Shown here piece by piece: positions 34,770-46,900 of a DNA stretch of 64,000 bases (position 1 is its first letter; each line of letters begins with the position of its first letter). The notes under the pieces are model-generated. The model did no database searches and had not been told where the DNA came from. It saw only the letters and a list, made by a program, of their open reading frames with translations. Origin of the DNA: Chinchilla lanigera (lineage: Eukaryota > Chordata > Mammalia > Rodentia > Chinchillidae); contig NW_004955487.1 of NCBI RefSeq assembly GCF_000276665.1, positions 7,199,726 to 7,263,725 of the forward strand. Direction: 5' to 3'. The position numbers were made by a program, and so were the translations under genes.

Positions 34770-35105
34770 ACAATAGACATTGTGAAAGGGAAAGAAACTG
34801 CTCAAAATGAAAGAACAACTGGGATGGGGGAAAAGGGAAAAGAAGCAAGGGAAAAAATCATATGTATCTATACACAAAATAGCTAAGATAAAAGTACTGC
34901 TGATTACTATTAATTCATTGAAAGGAACACTTAGTGCTTGTATTGTTTGATCAATTTTGCATGCCTGTATCTGATAGTCTGAGCAACTACTTTGAAGGTA
35001 ATAATATGCAATATAATAACCATTGTTAATTTCCTATCATCTTATTTTGAAATTCTGTATGATTTTTATTGTTTTATCTCTCTTTAAAATAAAAAGTAAA
35101 AAACA
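34770..35105 (+). mobile_element. L1 3' UTR, second sub-type
   Basis: Closely follows the 3' UTR of the L1 at 15775-17105: 'aaactgctcaaaatgaaaga', 'acaactgggatgggggaaaa', 'tgtttgatcaattttgcatg' and 'aataaccattgttaatttcc', ending in an A-rich tail. This is a distinct 3' UTR type from the copy at 34195-34500 only 270 bp upstream. Confidence 0.85.
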
Positions 35106-36130
35106 GAGCAGCTGGTTACTGCTGTGATTTGAAATCTCACACATTTCCAGTTTCCAATGTGCTTATCTTTTTTATATTCAGATTTTCATTATCAGCATCA
35201 ATAGTGCTTCTGGGATTGCAATAGCATTTTGCTCAGGTAGTTTCTGAAATTTTTTTTCACTTATGGTTCAATTTAACGAAAGTCAAAATGGCTATGAAAT
35301 TGAACATTTACAAAAGACTCCTACAAAAGTTTAATTAGAGCTGACTTTGAAGAAAATCACAGGAATTTACCTGACAGAATCCAATGCATAATCCCACAGA
35401 TGTACAATTTATTCTATTCTTATGTATGATTCACCCAGAAAGAAATACATAGCAGAATGATTCTCCTCAAAGGCCCCATTTATAATGAATGTGCCAATGT
35501 AAATGAAGCTTGATTTCCATATTTTTTGCTTTCCCATGACAGTCCTTGTTATTCCTTTATTTATAGAAGATAAACTTTAGGTTTCCCCCTCTGGACACAC
35601 ATTTTTGGTAGAGCTTTGAGATAATTCTCTATACTTTTCTGCACTAAAGGTAGAAGCTATGTTTAGCTTTCTCTTGCCATTGTAACATTTCTAGTTGGAT
35701 TTAAAAGAAAAGACAAGTTGAGAAAATTCTTAGGCCTAAAATATATTACTACATTACAAGAATCAGGAGCAACTATCAAAGTTGAAATATAAATATTTAG
35801 TATTTTCTGTACATATGTAAAGTGATAGCTATGTTTAACCATGAACAACTAACATTACTTCTCATGTTTTCCTATAATTAATAAAAACATTGTTACAGGG
35901 TTTCTGAAATACCAATAAACTGAGGTTCAAAAATAAGTCTGTCATAATATTGAAGAGTTTTTATTGTTTAAGATCTTCCAAATACAGAAGAAAAGCAAAT
36001 GCAATAAATGGAGTAGAAGTGAGGGGGATTAATCTGTTGTTACTACAGAAAGTACTGTTTCCCACATGGCACCTGAAAGGAATCCACAGAAAGTAATGCC
36101 ATCAATGCAAGAGAGGCACGAGTTTGTCAG
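35105..36130. other. No gene recognised
   Basis: AT-rich sequence without a named repeat or convincing frame. Confidence 0.4.
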
Positions 36131-36134
36131 ATGT

Positions 36135-36860
36135 CTGATCTAATTTATTTAGCAGTAGATGTTTGCGGTAAATGCATTTATACTCATCTTGGGGAACTGG
36201 TACATGTACAAAATACAGCGCCTTTCTCTGTGGTTTACTCCCTTCTCTCTTCTAATTGCCCTTTCCTCCCTTTTGCTTTTGTTGATATTATTAATCTTAG
36301 TTTATGCTTACGATGTATGATGTCCACGCTCACTGTGGTTACTAGGGTGCTGTACCTGCTGTACCTTCACTCTGCCTATTTCCCACCCCCTGCCCCATCC
36401 CTGCCCCCCTGGTCTCTGGACCTTCGCGTCTGCAAGAGGTCCATCCCCTTGTCTCCTTCTATCCTTCATTTATTTTCACTTAGTTTGTACTTTGCCTTTC
36501 TCAAATGAGAGATACCATATGGTACTCATGCTTGTGTGTTTATCTCACTCAGCGTTGTATTTTCCAAGTGCATCCATTTTCCTAACATTATATCAGATTA
36601 GTCCTTCTTTATAGCCGAGTAGTATTCCATTATATATAAGTACCACATTTTCTTTATGCAATCATCTGTTGATTGGTATACAGGCTGTTTCCAGGGTTTA
36701 ACTATTATGAATTGTTCTGTTATGAACATTGTATTACTGTAATATGATGTCTTAAGCTCTTCAGAGAAGATATCTAGAAGGAGGATAGCTGGTTCATATG
36801 GAAATTCTAATTTTAGTTCTTTGAAAAATCTTCATACAGAGGGCTGCAAAGTAAAATTTT
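36135..36860 (-). mobile_element. L1 3' portion, antisense
   Basis: Antisense ORF2 end and 3' UTR: 'ctcatcttggggaactggta', a C/T-rich section (36340-36480), 'gagataccatatggtactca', 'tatagccgagtagtattcca' and 'tctgttgattggtatacagg', ending near 'tctttgaaaaatcttcatac'. The 125-codon plus frame at 36131-36508 is a shadow of the antisense 3' UTR. Confidence 0.9.
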
Positions 36861-37800
36861 ATCATTTACTCTTTAAGGATCTTGCATGTCATTATCATTT
36901 TTAATCCAGAGGGTCTTATTTTTTTCTTGCTCTTGAAAACAGTACTGTTTTTAGAAGGCACATTTATAAATACTGCTGGTAATTAAAAATTTAATGGAAA
37001 ATGGACTGTGTGGCAGTGATATGCATTCAATGGAAATGCTTCTGAAAATACTGAATTTTGATTTTTCCAAGCTAGTGAGGTGTGGTCTGATTTTTTCTCA
37101 TGATTCTCCAGGAGACCCCAGGATAATCAGCGACCACCCCATAGTGCACTGTGTGCAGAATTGTGATGTTCAGTAGATTAGGTGCACTAAAAGCCTTTTT
37201 GATCTAATATATTTTCAACTTAGTATGGGTTTATAGGGCCGTAACCCATGTAAATCAAGAAACATCTATATATTTGTAATCAAATCATAAACAAATATAA
37301 AGAAAGAAGATTTTCTTTCCTGGGTTTGACAGAAGTAGCTGTGACTAGGGAAAGAACCTTGTGGAATTCAGTGTAATGGTAATTTTCTATTTTTGAACTT
37401 TTTCATGAACATATAGGTATTTATTATTAATAGCTATTAAACTGCATATATTTTTGTGCACAGTTTAATTCCATGACTATAAAAGGCAAGTATTTTTTAT
37501 GTTAAAGAGAACAGTAAAAGTCTTTTAAAATATGATGTAAAAATTAAGTTTTGTAGGAAATAAAGTAAAAACTGTATACACAAAATGACCATGGACAGAA
37601 AACGGCAAAACTGAGGTATAAAGTAGCCCAGCTAGATTATTATAATATTCAGCACAATGGTTTTTGAAGAGGTAGCATTATAGTCCAAGAGTGTCTCTAC
37701 TGGATTGGATAGTAATTTTGTATGTTATACTTTACCTTTCTTATTTAAACTCTACACACACATTATATGCAGTTTGGCATGTATATTTCATATTATAAAT
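36860..37800. other. No gene recognised
   Basis: AT-rich DNA with no named repeat. Confidence 0.4.
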
Positions 37801-37814
37801 AGAAATAGAAATAG

Positions 37815-37975
37815 AAAAGAATAGGAAGGAAGAAGGGAAGGAAAGAATGAAGGAATTAAGGAAGGAAGGTAGGAAGAAAAGAAGGGAGGAATTAAGGAAG
37901 GAAGGAAGGAAGGAAGGAAAGAAGGAAGGAAGGAAGGAAGGAAGGGAGGGAGGGAGGAAGGAAGAAAGGAAGGAA
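37815..37975 (+). repeat. (GGAA)n/(GGGA)n purine tract
   Basis: The tract is almost all purine, with an uninterrupted 82-base purine run at 37894-37975. It includes a GGGAGGGAGGGAGG stretch at about 37943-37956. Such mirror-repeat purine tracts can form triplex DNA, and the G runs come close to a quadruplex motif. Confidence 0.95.
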
Positions 37976-37979
37976 TGTT

Positions 37980-39170
37980 GGCTGTCCCAGGCTATTCTAC
38001 TCTAAATGGTGGTGATATGTCAATCTAGATGACGCATGCTACCCATTAACAATAATTATTTTTCCAAAATAAATGTAGGTAAATCACTTATGCCATATAA
38101 GCTTGTAGCATATATTTATAGTTTAATGATCACAGGCAGGTCCGTGTTCCGCAGTCTTGATTGATGCTGCCCTCAATGGTATCTCACCGTTCTAAGGAAG
38201 CTTAGGTTAAGAATTAGAGGTCAGATTTTATCATCAGTAGATCACACAGTCATATTTGCTCTTATTCCTCAAGACTACACCAGGACCCCATGGAAAGGGG
38301 AAGACTGACATCTGGGATGTCCCCAAAGGTCTTGCTTGTCCAGCAGAACTGTTGTGGGTTTAATCACAGAATGAGGGAACTCTTGAAGGCTCAGTATAGC
38401 AGAAGGGTATGCAGCAGACTTTCAGACTGTCGAGTCTCAGCCATCTTCCCTGGCATGTAGTAGATTCCAGCATTAAACACGACTACCTTTTTCTCTCTCC
38501 ACACAGTTATAGGTCTTTATTAGCCCCTGAGAGTTGATAATTCCGTAGGGTAAGTGTCATTCATAAAATGAACAATATTTAAGGGTCAAACAAGGCCAAA
38601 AATTGATAGCAAATTAATCCCTATGTAAGTGAAGCAGCTCTCTTCATTCTATTGATCATTTGCCAAATTGCTATATTCTTTACCTTTAGGGTGTGTTTAT
38701 TCCTTCTCTTCTGTTGGCTGATGACTTCATAGAGGGAATTCCTACCTCTGGTGACATTCGCAGCACTGTTTATCCAGGTATTAGCCCCCACATAAAGCTT
38801 CCTAGGATCTGCAGCAGTAGACAGATTACTTACTGTTCACTCTTGGAAAAATGAACTCAGTGATTCCATTCATCTTGTTATAATAGTTACACTCTGTTTG
38901 TGAACTCAAAGAGGAAATTATCTGAATCTGTCTTAAGGTGCTAAGAATGTTCTATCTTCTACTGTACGTGTGTTTGTCAAACACCAAGTAGGAGTCCATT
39001 TATACTGCCTGTAGCTTAAAAATCTGATATACTCAGGGTGCCTGGCACAGTGTTGTCTACCTAGCTCATTCTCAGTGAAACTTAATAAGAATAAATGAAT
39101 TAATCTGAAAGACTGAGCTAATTCTACACATTTCTATTGACTGACCTTTTTGTTCTCTCATTCCACTACA
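37980..39170. other. No gene recognised
   Basis: Mixed-composition, single-copy-looking DNA with no exon signal that I trust. Confidence 0.4.
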
Positions 39171-39171
39171 T

Positions 39172-40010
39172 TTTAAAATATGTCTAATATGTGTCAGTGG
39201 TTTTCTGGGTATTGGGACTAGAGCAAACAGTAAGACAGATGAAAGAATAAGCAGATTCTCAATTTTGTTGTGAGCTATTTGTTTAATTATTGATCTACTT
39301 CTTTTAAATGTCTAATATATGTCAGTGGTTCTCTAGGTATGAGGAATAGAGAAATCAGTGAGACAGTCTCTTTTCTTTGACAGATTTGTATTATTATAGG
39401 GATAACTAACAATTAGATAAGAAAATAAAGAAATTTGGACAGATAAGAGAAACAGTTATAGATACTAGTATAGCATAAAGTGATAGAAACTGTGTGTGTG
39501 TGTGGGTGGTGACAGTGGGTACAGGAGCTATTGTAGGTTGTGTGCATCTGTGATAGGCATCTGTGCTTTAGGAAAAGGTGGTATTTGAAGAGAGATCAGA
39601 ATGTTAAGATGTAACAAGCATGAGAACTTCGGAGGGAAAGTATTCTAGGCTGATAAACAACAAGGGCCATAGCCCTGACAGAGAATGAGCTTGGGATTCC
39701 TGATGAGTAGTCACTGGCAATGGGACTACATGTATGACTATATGTGACAATGTTGTCTGAGGCCATATGGATGATCCATGCCAAGATTTAGCTACATTGG
39801 CTATGTAATGCAAGATAAAAGTTTGATAGATAGGGGTGTTGAAGAGTTTTGAACAGACAGGTACTGAGAAAGAAATGGGAAATGTTGAAGTGGAGGAAAG
39901 TTGGAAATGATTATCATAATTGCATAGTGGTTTTGTTAGGATGGAAGGAGTTATGATAGTATGAACTGACCAAGTTAGCAGTTTATGTAATGGTCCATTT
40001 GACTGGACCT
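39172..40010 (-). repeat. L2 LINE 3' part, antisense, with local duplication
   Basis: Antisense L2 order: 'gtctaatatatgtcagtggt', 'gtggtatttgaagagagatc', 'caagggccatagccctgaca' with 'gaatgagcttggg', then 'gaagagttttgaacagacag'. The first ~80 bases occur twice, at about 39175 and 39303, offset 128 bp. The 142-codon minus frame (39604-40032) lies in this repeat and is not a gene. Confidence 0.75.
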
Positions 40011-40124
40011 TTATATGAACAGGCCAGTACAAAAGTTTAAGGAAACAAGATATGTGCTTGGGAGTAATGTATAAAAAAATAGACCATAGGAAACATTATG
40101 TGCATAGGTGTTATGGTTATCACC

Positions 40125-40445
40125 TAGATGTCCCCAAAAGGTGTGATGGCTAAATTCATCTGGTGATTGGTTTAGCATAGTACTTGATGTGAATAATGGG
40201 AAGCCCCATCCCGGTGTGGGATAAAAGGAAAAGGGAGACTCACTGTTGGCTGCTTCCCTCTTGCCTTGCTTTGGGTGGTTTCTCCTCTGCCATGCCCTTC
40301 TGCCATGCCACGCTACCTTGGGGTCAGCTGACTATGGACTGAAACTCTACACACTGTGAGCTAAAATAAAACTTTCCTTCTCTAACTTGTAGATGTTGGA
40401 TATTTTATCCCAGTAAGGAAAGGAGTAGCTAAGATACTCGGAAGA
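40125..40445 (+). mobile_element. MaLR-type LTR, sense
   Basis: Sense order of the local LTR group: 'tagatgtccccaaaaggtgt', 'catctggtgattggtttagc', 'ggtttctcctctgccatgcc', 'tatggactgaaactctacac' and 'agctaaaataaaactttcct'. Its AATAAA is intact. Confidence 0.8.
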
Positions 40446-41125
40446 TGGGAATACATACTGTAACATCAGAAATGAGGAAAAAGATCTTTTCTCAGAGATA
40501 AAATGTAATAACAATATATTGGAAATCAAGTCAGTGGTGTTCAACTATTTCAACATAAAGACATATCACTACAAGTTGGCAAGAAATTTACTAAACTTTT
40601 AAGTGATTTATAGCTGGGAACTTGCTGAGTGTGAAAACACGGAAGGGAAAAATTTCTCCAAGGTACAATTGGTGGTGATCTAAAAGGAGAATTCGAAGCT
40701 TAAAGATAATCCTTTTCAAGCTGAAAAAACTATCTGTCATCTCTGAGGAAGACAGAGTTTTGTTGTTGAATGTCACTGAGCATTTATTGAACCCTAACTC
40801 TGGATCATCCAGTAATTTTCTGCTTAAGAGTGCTTATTCATAGAAGGAGATCTTAACCTGGAGTCTATACATGGGCTCAGGTCACCCTCAAATTCCTTGA
40901 AAATCTGTGCATGCATTTGAATTTGCTAAGGCAGGCTGAACACGTTTTATTAAATTCTCAAAGAGATTTATGAAACTGTAAAGGGTAAGTACTTTCTAGC
41001 TCACCCAGAGACAAGCTGTAGACTTCTGAGCCTCAACAGCAATTAGTTTCTAATTCTTACCTTTCTTTCTAAAGCTCCATCAGCAAGGCCTGTTGAGATT
41101 TTATTTCTTCCCAAAGCAATGTTTT
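40445..41125. other. No gene recognised
   Basis: Mixed sequence with no named repeat. Confidence 0.4.
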
Positions 41126-41330
41126 TTCATTTTTCCTTTTCTTCCTGCAGTATTTGGGATTGAACCAGGGGCCATCACAGTGAGCTATATCCCTAGTCTT
41201 TATCTTATCAACTTATCTATTGAGACAGAGTCACTAAGTTACCCAAACTAGATTTGAATTTGCTCAGCTCCTGCCTCAGCTTCCCAGAGTGGTGGAATTA
41301 TACATGGTTATCACCATATCAGTTTCCTTA
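41125..41330 (-). mobile_element. B1-dID dimeric SINE, antisense
   Basis: Antisense ID half ('gggattgaaccaggggccat', 'gtgagctatatccctagtct') followed by the antisense B1 half ('gagacagagtcactaagtta', 'ctcctgcctcagcttcccag'). Confidence 0.85.
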
Positions 41331-41574
41331 CCCTCTTTTTTTTTTATATGTCTTTCTGTTTTAGACTTTCTTATAATTACTCTCAGTGCTATTTTCCATT
41401 GTTGCTGTTTGTTGCATGGTAGCTGCCTCAAACCCTAGGGCTCCCAGCTCTACACCACAACCTTCTTGTTTATGTGGCAAGTGCCATTCTTCTCTATCAC
41501 AAAGCTTAATTATATTGTGAGACATCCTTTAAGACAGATGAAAATAAATTGTGCAAAATGTGTGCATGTGGCTG

Positions 41575-42010
41575 AGTGTCTTGACCACTTTCTTCTTGCT
41601 GGGCCAAAATATCCACCAGCCACAACTTTAACAAGGAGAAGTTTACTTTGGTTCATGGTTTAAATCCCTGGTTGGTGGGATCCAAGCCAGAAATGGCATG
41701 GCAGAGGGTCATTTTGGAAAAAAACAGTGCTCAGTCCATGGTAACAGGAAGCATAGAGAAAAGGAAGGAGCCAGGAACAGAATATGTCCTTTATGGTCAT
41801 GCTGCCAGTGACCATGTACAACCAGGCCCACCTCCTGACTGAAGGTTTAGCCATGAACCCATCAGTGGATCAACCCACTGATGAGCACAGCACCCCATGC
41901 TCCAGTCACTTCCTGCAAGCCCCACCTCTGAACACAGAGGCTTTGGAGAATGTTCTAGATCTAAACCACAGCACTGAGATACATGCTTCCGTGTTTCTTT
42001 TTGCTTTGGC
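41575..42010 (-). mobile_element. MaLR-type solo LTR, antisense, near full length
   Basis: The best preserved antisense copy of the group. It opens 'gtgtcttgaccactttcttc', passes 'gtttactttggttcatggtt' and 'aacccactgatgagcacagc', and closes 'atgttctagatctaaaccac'. On the minus strand this runs from a 'gtggtttagatctagaacat' start to 'tattttggcccagcaagaag'. Length, about 430 bp, fits a complete MaLR LTR. Overlapping 64- to 80-codon frames on both strands are shadows. Confidence 0.8.
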
Positions 42011-42044
42011 TGGACTTAATAAATAGACTAGATGGATCTACCAA

Positions 42045-42155
42045 CTCTAGTAAATTATTATTGAATGCCCAATTTGTGTTAAGGAAATCCATATGTCATT
42101 TCATTTAATTTCCACAGAGGAGATGAGAGTCATTTTTCACTCTGAGAGTATACCT
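42045..42155 (+). repeat. MIR-like fragment
   Basis: The sequence 'tattattgaatgcccaattt' then 'atatgtcatttcatttaatt' follows the MIR 5' half. Confidence 0.5.
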
Positions 42156-43300
42156 AAGTGCAAAGAAATTTGTTTGTATCTGTTCCAATCGATAGTACTT
42201 AGCTATTAAAGGCAAGGAACTGGACTAAGAAACTTATTGTACTGTTACAATAAAACCCTGAGACATTGCCTAAAACTGGGATTGTTATCCTTATTAAAAT
42301 GAAAAGTTTGTCAAAGAAATTCAGTAACTGTGGGATACTATCTGGTTAACGATAGGATGAAGATTCATACCGATTCTGGAAACTGTGCCCTCTCTCCTGC
42401 CAAAGAAACACAGTCTCTTCATAAGAGAATCAAGTTTCTTCCCATCATATCCCATATACTTTACCCCAGCACTGAAACGTCTCACTTCACACTTTTAAGT
42501 GGTGTTGTCATACCCACTGATTCACTGAAATTTTTCCGCCTTTTAAATACAGAAACTGAGGCTAACATGCAACCTAAAAATATGTAGTATTTGGAATAGA
42601 AGCAAAATAAAATGATTTTTAATCCAATGTCCTTTCCTTAATATAAGGATGCTTTTAGTCTAATGAGAAAAAATGGAAACCATCTCAAAATAAAATATAC
42701 TTCAAGAATATTTTATAATGCAGTATGTGCGGTTTTTAAAACCTACATTCACTTTTGCTTATGTAAAAGTAATTGATGCAGCTTTCTTTGTACAGAAACA
42801 CTTAGCAAACTGTTTTCCACACTATTTTACATCTGGTCCTTCCGTACAGAGATGTTTTTAACAATGAAAATAGCTGAAGAGATGGGTCTAAAAGAATAGC
42901 AAGACTCTGAAGTTACAAATATGCGTTTTGATTTATTTTTAGTCTGTGGTTTTCTTTTTAACAATAGGTATTCTAGAAATATTGTTAGCAAGGATCTGGG
43001 AAGATTTTCCAGACTTTCAGAACACTGTGCATCTAGTGTCAGACTCACATGGATCCAGAATGATAAGAATGCTTTTTAATAAATGACAGCCATGGAATTA
43101 GACACTCGTGGAAGGACAACTACTTTACCTTCTTCTGTTCACTTATGGAAAGTGCTGCATTAGTGTCCTCGCACTTCAGTAAAAAATCATCACAAACTCA
43201 ATAGCTTAAGCCAACACAAATGTTTTATCTTACAGTGCTGTAGGTCAGACATCAAAATAAATTTTACTGGGATGAAATCAAGGTTTTCATAGAGTTGTAT
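42155..43300. other. No gene recognised
   Basis: Scattered weak MIR-like words (42260-42350 and 42475-42580) in otherwise unassigned AT-rich DNA. Confidence 0.4.
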
Positions 43301-43319
43301 TCCCTTCTGTATCCATATA

Positions 43320-43405
43320 TAACATCCATCTCTATCTATAGCTGTATCTGTATCTATGCCTGTATCTGTATCTGTATCTGCATCTGCATCTGCACCTCTG
43401 TCTAT
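43320..43405 (+). repeat. (TGTATC)n/(TGCATC)n hexanucleotide repeat
   Basis: About eleven imperfect six-base units, with TGTATC grading into TGCATC towards the right. Read on the minus strand the units give an Asp-Thr/Asp-Ala repeat frame (43190-43408), which is a by-product. Confidence 0.9.
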
Positions 43406-43429
43406 CATCTAAGCATTTTCTACCTTCCA

Positions 43430-43585
43430 CAGATGCAGTCGTTTAGTTCTGCAATGCTCCCCTGATGACTCAGGCATTAGAAAATTGGTCTCCAGCTCAT
43501 GGTGCTTTTCGGAGGAAGTGGGATGTGACCCAGTAGGAGAAAGTTAGGTAATTGAGGGCATGCCCTAAAGAGAATATTGGGACCT
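43430..43585 (+). mobile_element. MLT1-like LTR, 5' part of split element
   Basis: Good order match to MLT1/MaLR LTRs: 'aattggtctccagctcatgg', 'tgcttttcggaggaagtggg', 'gacccagtaggagaaagtta' and 'gggcatgccctaaagagaat' with 'attgggacct'. It breaks off there, and the rest of the LTR resumes at 47297. Confidence 0.85.
43573..43585 (+). repeat. Left target-site duplication of composite LINE insertion
   Basis: AATATTGGGACCT here matches AATCTTGGGACCT at 47297-47309 with one mismatch in 13 bases, bracketing the insertion. Confidence 0.8.
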
Positions 43586-43601
43586 GAGCTTTTAAAAATT
43601 A

Positions 43602-43975
43602 ATTAAAATTTTCCCTTTTCTTGATCAATTTTGCATTTTTCTATCTGGTAATCAGAACGACTGATTTGAAGACAACAATATGCAATATAAGACCAATATT
43701 GAATTCCTACCATCTTGAACGGTGAAGCTCTGTATACTTTCCAAAGTTTTTTTTAATTACTTGTTATTGTGTTTGATTGTTTGATCAATCTTGCATTCTT
43801 ACATCTGGTGGACTGAGCAACTTTGTTGACTTTGTATCAGTATGTAGTGTAGCAACCATTGTTAATTCCTGTCATCTTGTTTTGAGATCATGAATCATTT
43901 TTGTTATTTCTGTATTGTTTTTGTTTTGTCTTCATTGGGTTTTGGTTAGTTTTTACTCTTCAAAATAAAAAAATA
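43602..43975 (+). mobile_element. L1 3' UTR ends, two in series
   Basis: The segment 'ttgatcaattttgcattttt' (about 43621) and a second 'tgtttgatcaatcttgcatt' (about 43777) are two copies of the L1 3' UTR end also seen at 16905 and 34950. The second finishes in 'cttcaaaataaaaaaataat'. The series may be two insertions or a tandem duplication. Confidence 0.8.
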
Positions 43976-43977
43976 AT

Positions 43978-46900
43978 GAAATATTTGGTACATTTTAGGT
44001 ATGCATGATGATGACATTCATCATAAGGACTTTGTACCTGTACATGATATATCTTAAATATTTTTCCCCATTCATCTGCACTTCCCTTAACCCTTCTTCC
44101 CCTCCTTATTTACAAAAATTGTGTTCCTATTTTTTCTTTCCTTTCTCATTTATTTTCTTTTCCCTTCTTTCCTTTTCTCCTCATACATCCTTAGTGCCCT
44201 TTCCCATTTGAGCATTTTCTTCCTATTTGATAATACCTATTATACATTTTGCTCCCTATTTAAACTTTCAGTTTCTCACACCAGAGGAACAATGTTATAT
44301 TTACACGTGTGTATTTGATTTATTTCATTTAAGAGTATGGTCTTGAGGTGCATTCATTTACTCAGAAATTTCTCAAGTTTATTCTTCCTTATGGGTGAGT
44401 AGCTCTTCATTATACATAGAAAAGCATGTCTTCTTTATCCATTCATTTTGCAGAGCTGGTTTGGTGGTCATGAATTTCTTCAGTTGTTCTGTCATGGAAA
44501 TATCTTATTTATCCATTAATTATGAAAGACAGTTATCTGGGTTGAATACTGTTTTCTTTGAAGATTTGGAATACTTCTCTCCAAGCTCTCCATTACTTAA
44601 GTGTTTGTGTTAAGAAATTTGTTGTGATTCTGATAGGTGATTTTTTCTCTTTAGTAATAGATTTTAATATTTTGTCCTTGTGCTGAATTCTTGGAGTCTT
44701 GAATATGAAATGCTTTAGTGCAGATTTATTTTGATCATGGCTCATTGGAGTTCTATATTCGTCACTTATTTGTATGTCAAGTTCTTTTTCATGCTTGTGT
44801 TTTCTGCCATTATTTCCGGGAAGATTTTTTTATGGCATTTGTGCTATTTCCTGTTTTCTCACTGACTCTGGTCCATCTTATGTTGTCCTTCTTTGAATCA
44901 TCTTGTATGTGTTGGATTGATTGTGCATGGAACTTTGCTATTTTTAAGAAAGTTTTCTTTTCATGATAGCTAATTGCAATCCTGTCTTCTAAATCTGATA
45001 TTCTATCCTAATCTTGGCTTAATTGACTGTATATATTTTCAATAGAAAATTTTTAATTTCCTGGGTATCTGTTTGAATCATTGACAGATTTCATTTCTTT
45101 CCTATTTGGGCTTTGATCATTTCCATCATTTTCCTAAGCTCCTCTATTCTTTTAACTGTATCTACCAAAAGGAATTGAACAAGTCCTTCATTCTTATCAT
45201 CATCTCTTTTTGTACTTGAGATATTACTTCTGAACTAATTTTCTTCTACAGCCTCATTCATCTGGTATCTTTGTTGTTGTTTGTTTTTCTCTTTCTGCTG
45301 GTACCATTTCAGAAAATTCGTGTGGGTGGGTTCTGAAATTCTCTTGTTGTCCCCTAAACTTGTGCTGGGTGGGCTCCAGGTCTGAAGTTGCATTTGCTTC
45401 TGTATCTTGTCATTTTCTATTTTTTAAATTTTAATTTGGTTTTTGTCCTGATGCTCGTAAATTTCTTGTGATAGATAACTTTATCACTGGTGTTGCAACT
45501 TCCCTATGCAATATCTATCTCTCAGAGATGTCTTCGAGGTGTAGCTGGCTCTTGATCTTTGTATTTTTCCCAAGAGTCTACCTCCCTAATTTATTAGAGA
45601 GAAGAATTTTCAATCTATTTGGCCTAGCACACAGTCCTTTGTTACTGGAATATGTTGATGGTTATGCCCCAGGCAATCACAGTTTGTCATAAAAGGGAGA
45701 ACAACTGATTATAACATGTATGACATCTTGACTAAAGTAGTACAATTAGCAAGAAAAATAACACTAAGCACAGCCTAGAAACTGACAAACTATGGTAACT
45801 ATTAATTTGATACCATAGCAGCAATATGTACAGTTATGTAAAAAATATCCAACATTAACCATGGACCTATATTAAGTGAATTTTCACTTGGTAGAGAGAT
45901 TTTATCCTGTGGCTGGGAAAATTTAAGATGGATAGGTAACAAAACAGAGAGATCAATGAAGAAAAATATAGTAGAACAAGGATCAAGACAAATGATGATC
46001 ACCCAAGCTTTGGGAAACTGGACTAGAGGACTGGAGAGAAAGAATGAAGGAGAAAGCAAAAGAATATCAAAGTGAACCAGAGTGATTAGAGACAATCCTC
46101 ATTCACATGAAACTACCAAAACATCAGGAAAGATAGTTGAGGAAAGAGAGAAAAAAGACAAACAAAACAAAACAAACAAAAAAAGTAAAAACCTAAACAA
46201 CCAAGGAAAGACAGAAAGAGCAAACAAACTGGTGCCCTCAGTTCTGTGGAGCATCCAAGTCGGATGGTTACCCATCTGTGCTGGGTAACCCTGGCAAATC
46301 TGCAGTGAAATTAGTGCTGGATACAGGGCTGATCTTGACCTTTGGATGTGGGGGCCAGGGCCAGTTTTCAGCCAGCAGCTTTCTGTATGTCTCTTAGCAG
46401 TCTATCTTTGTCTTCTTAACCTTTTTGTCCCTTTGCATCACTCTTCCATTTGCTGTGTCAGAGAAAGCCGGAGCCTGCTCCCTGTCCTGAGTACAACTGG
46501 CCTCTCTGGTCCTTGCCTGGCCTCTTCTATTCCTTTCCTGCTTGTACATCTTTTCCTCTCATGCTGCTGGTAAGAGAGCAGGGAAGGGAATGGTGTTCAC
46601 GGACTCACTGCCCCTGCCACCATCATAGAGAGAGCCCAAGCCTGTTCAGTCCCACTTCTCTCTCCTCTAGACAGGGGAATGTTAACTTTCCACTCATTGC
46701 CCTGCTGTGGCCCAGAGCCAGTTAAATCCCAAGTCCAAATCCCTCTCGCACCACTGGGAGCAAGGCAGGAGGACTGGTGCTGTTCCACTCAATACCTTCA
46801 CCACCACCACTGCAGTTCCTAACCTTGTTGCTGTTGAGGTTCCACTTGGCCGTTATGGTGCATGACTGAGACTAAGCAAAACACAATAAAAATAAAACCC

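Noticed and set aside
36131..36508. 125-codon plus-strand frame
   Set aside because: It is the antisense shadow of an L1 3' UTR and ORF2 end.
39604..40032. 142-codon minus-strand open frame, the longest in the window
   Set aside because: It lies within antisense L2-derived sequence, has no resemblance to a known protein and no splice or promoter context.
43190..43408. Frame with a D-A/D-T repeat resembling a short acidic repeat protein
   Set aside because: It is the translated TGTATC/TGCATC hexanucleotide repeat.
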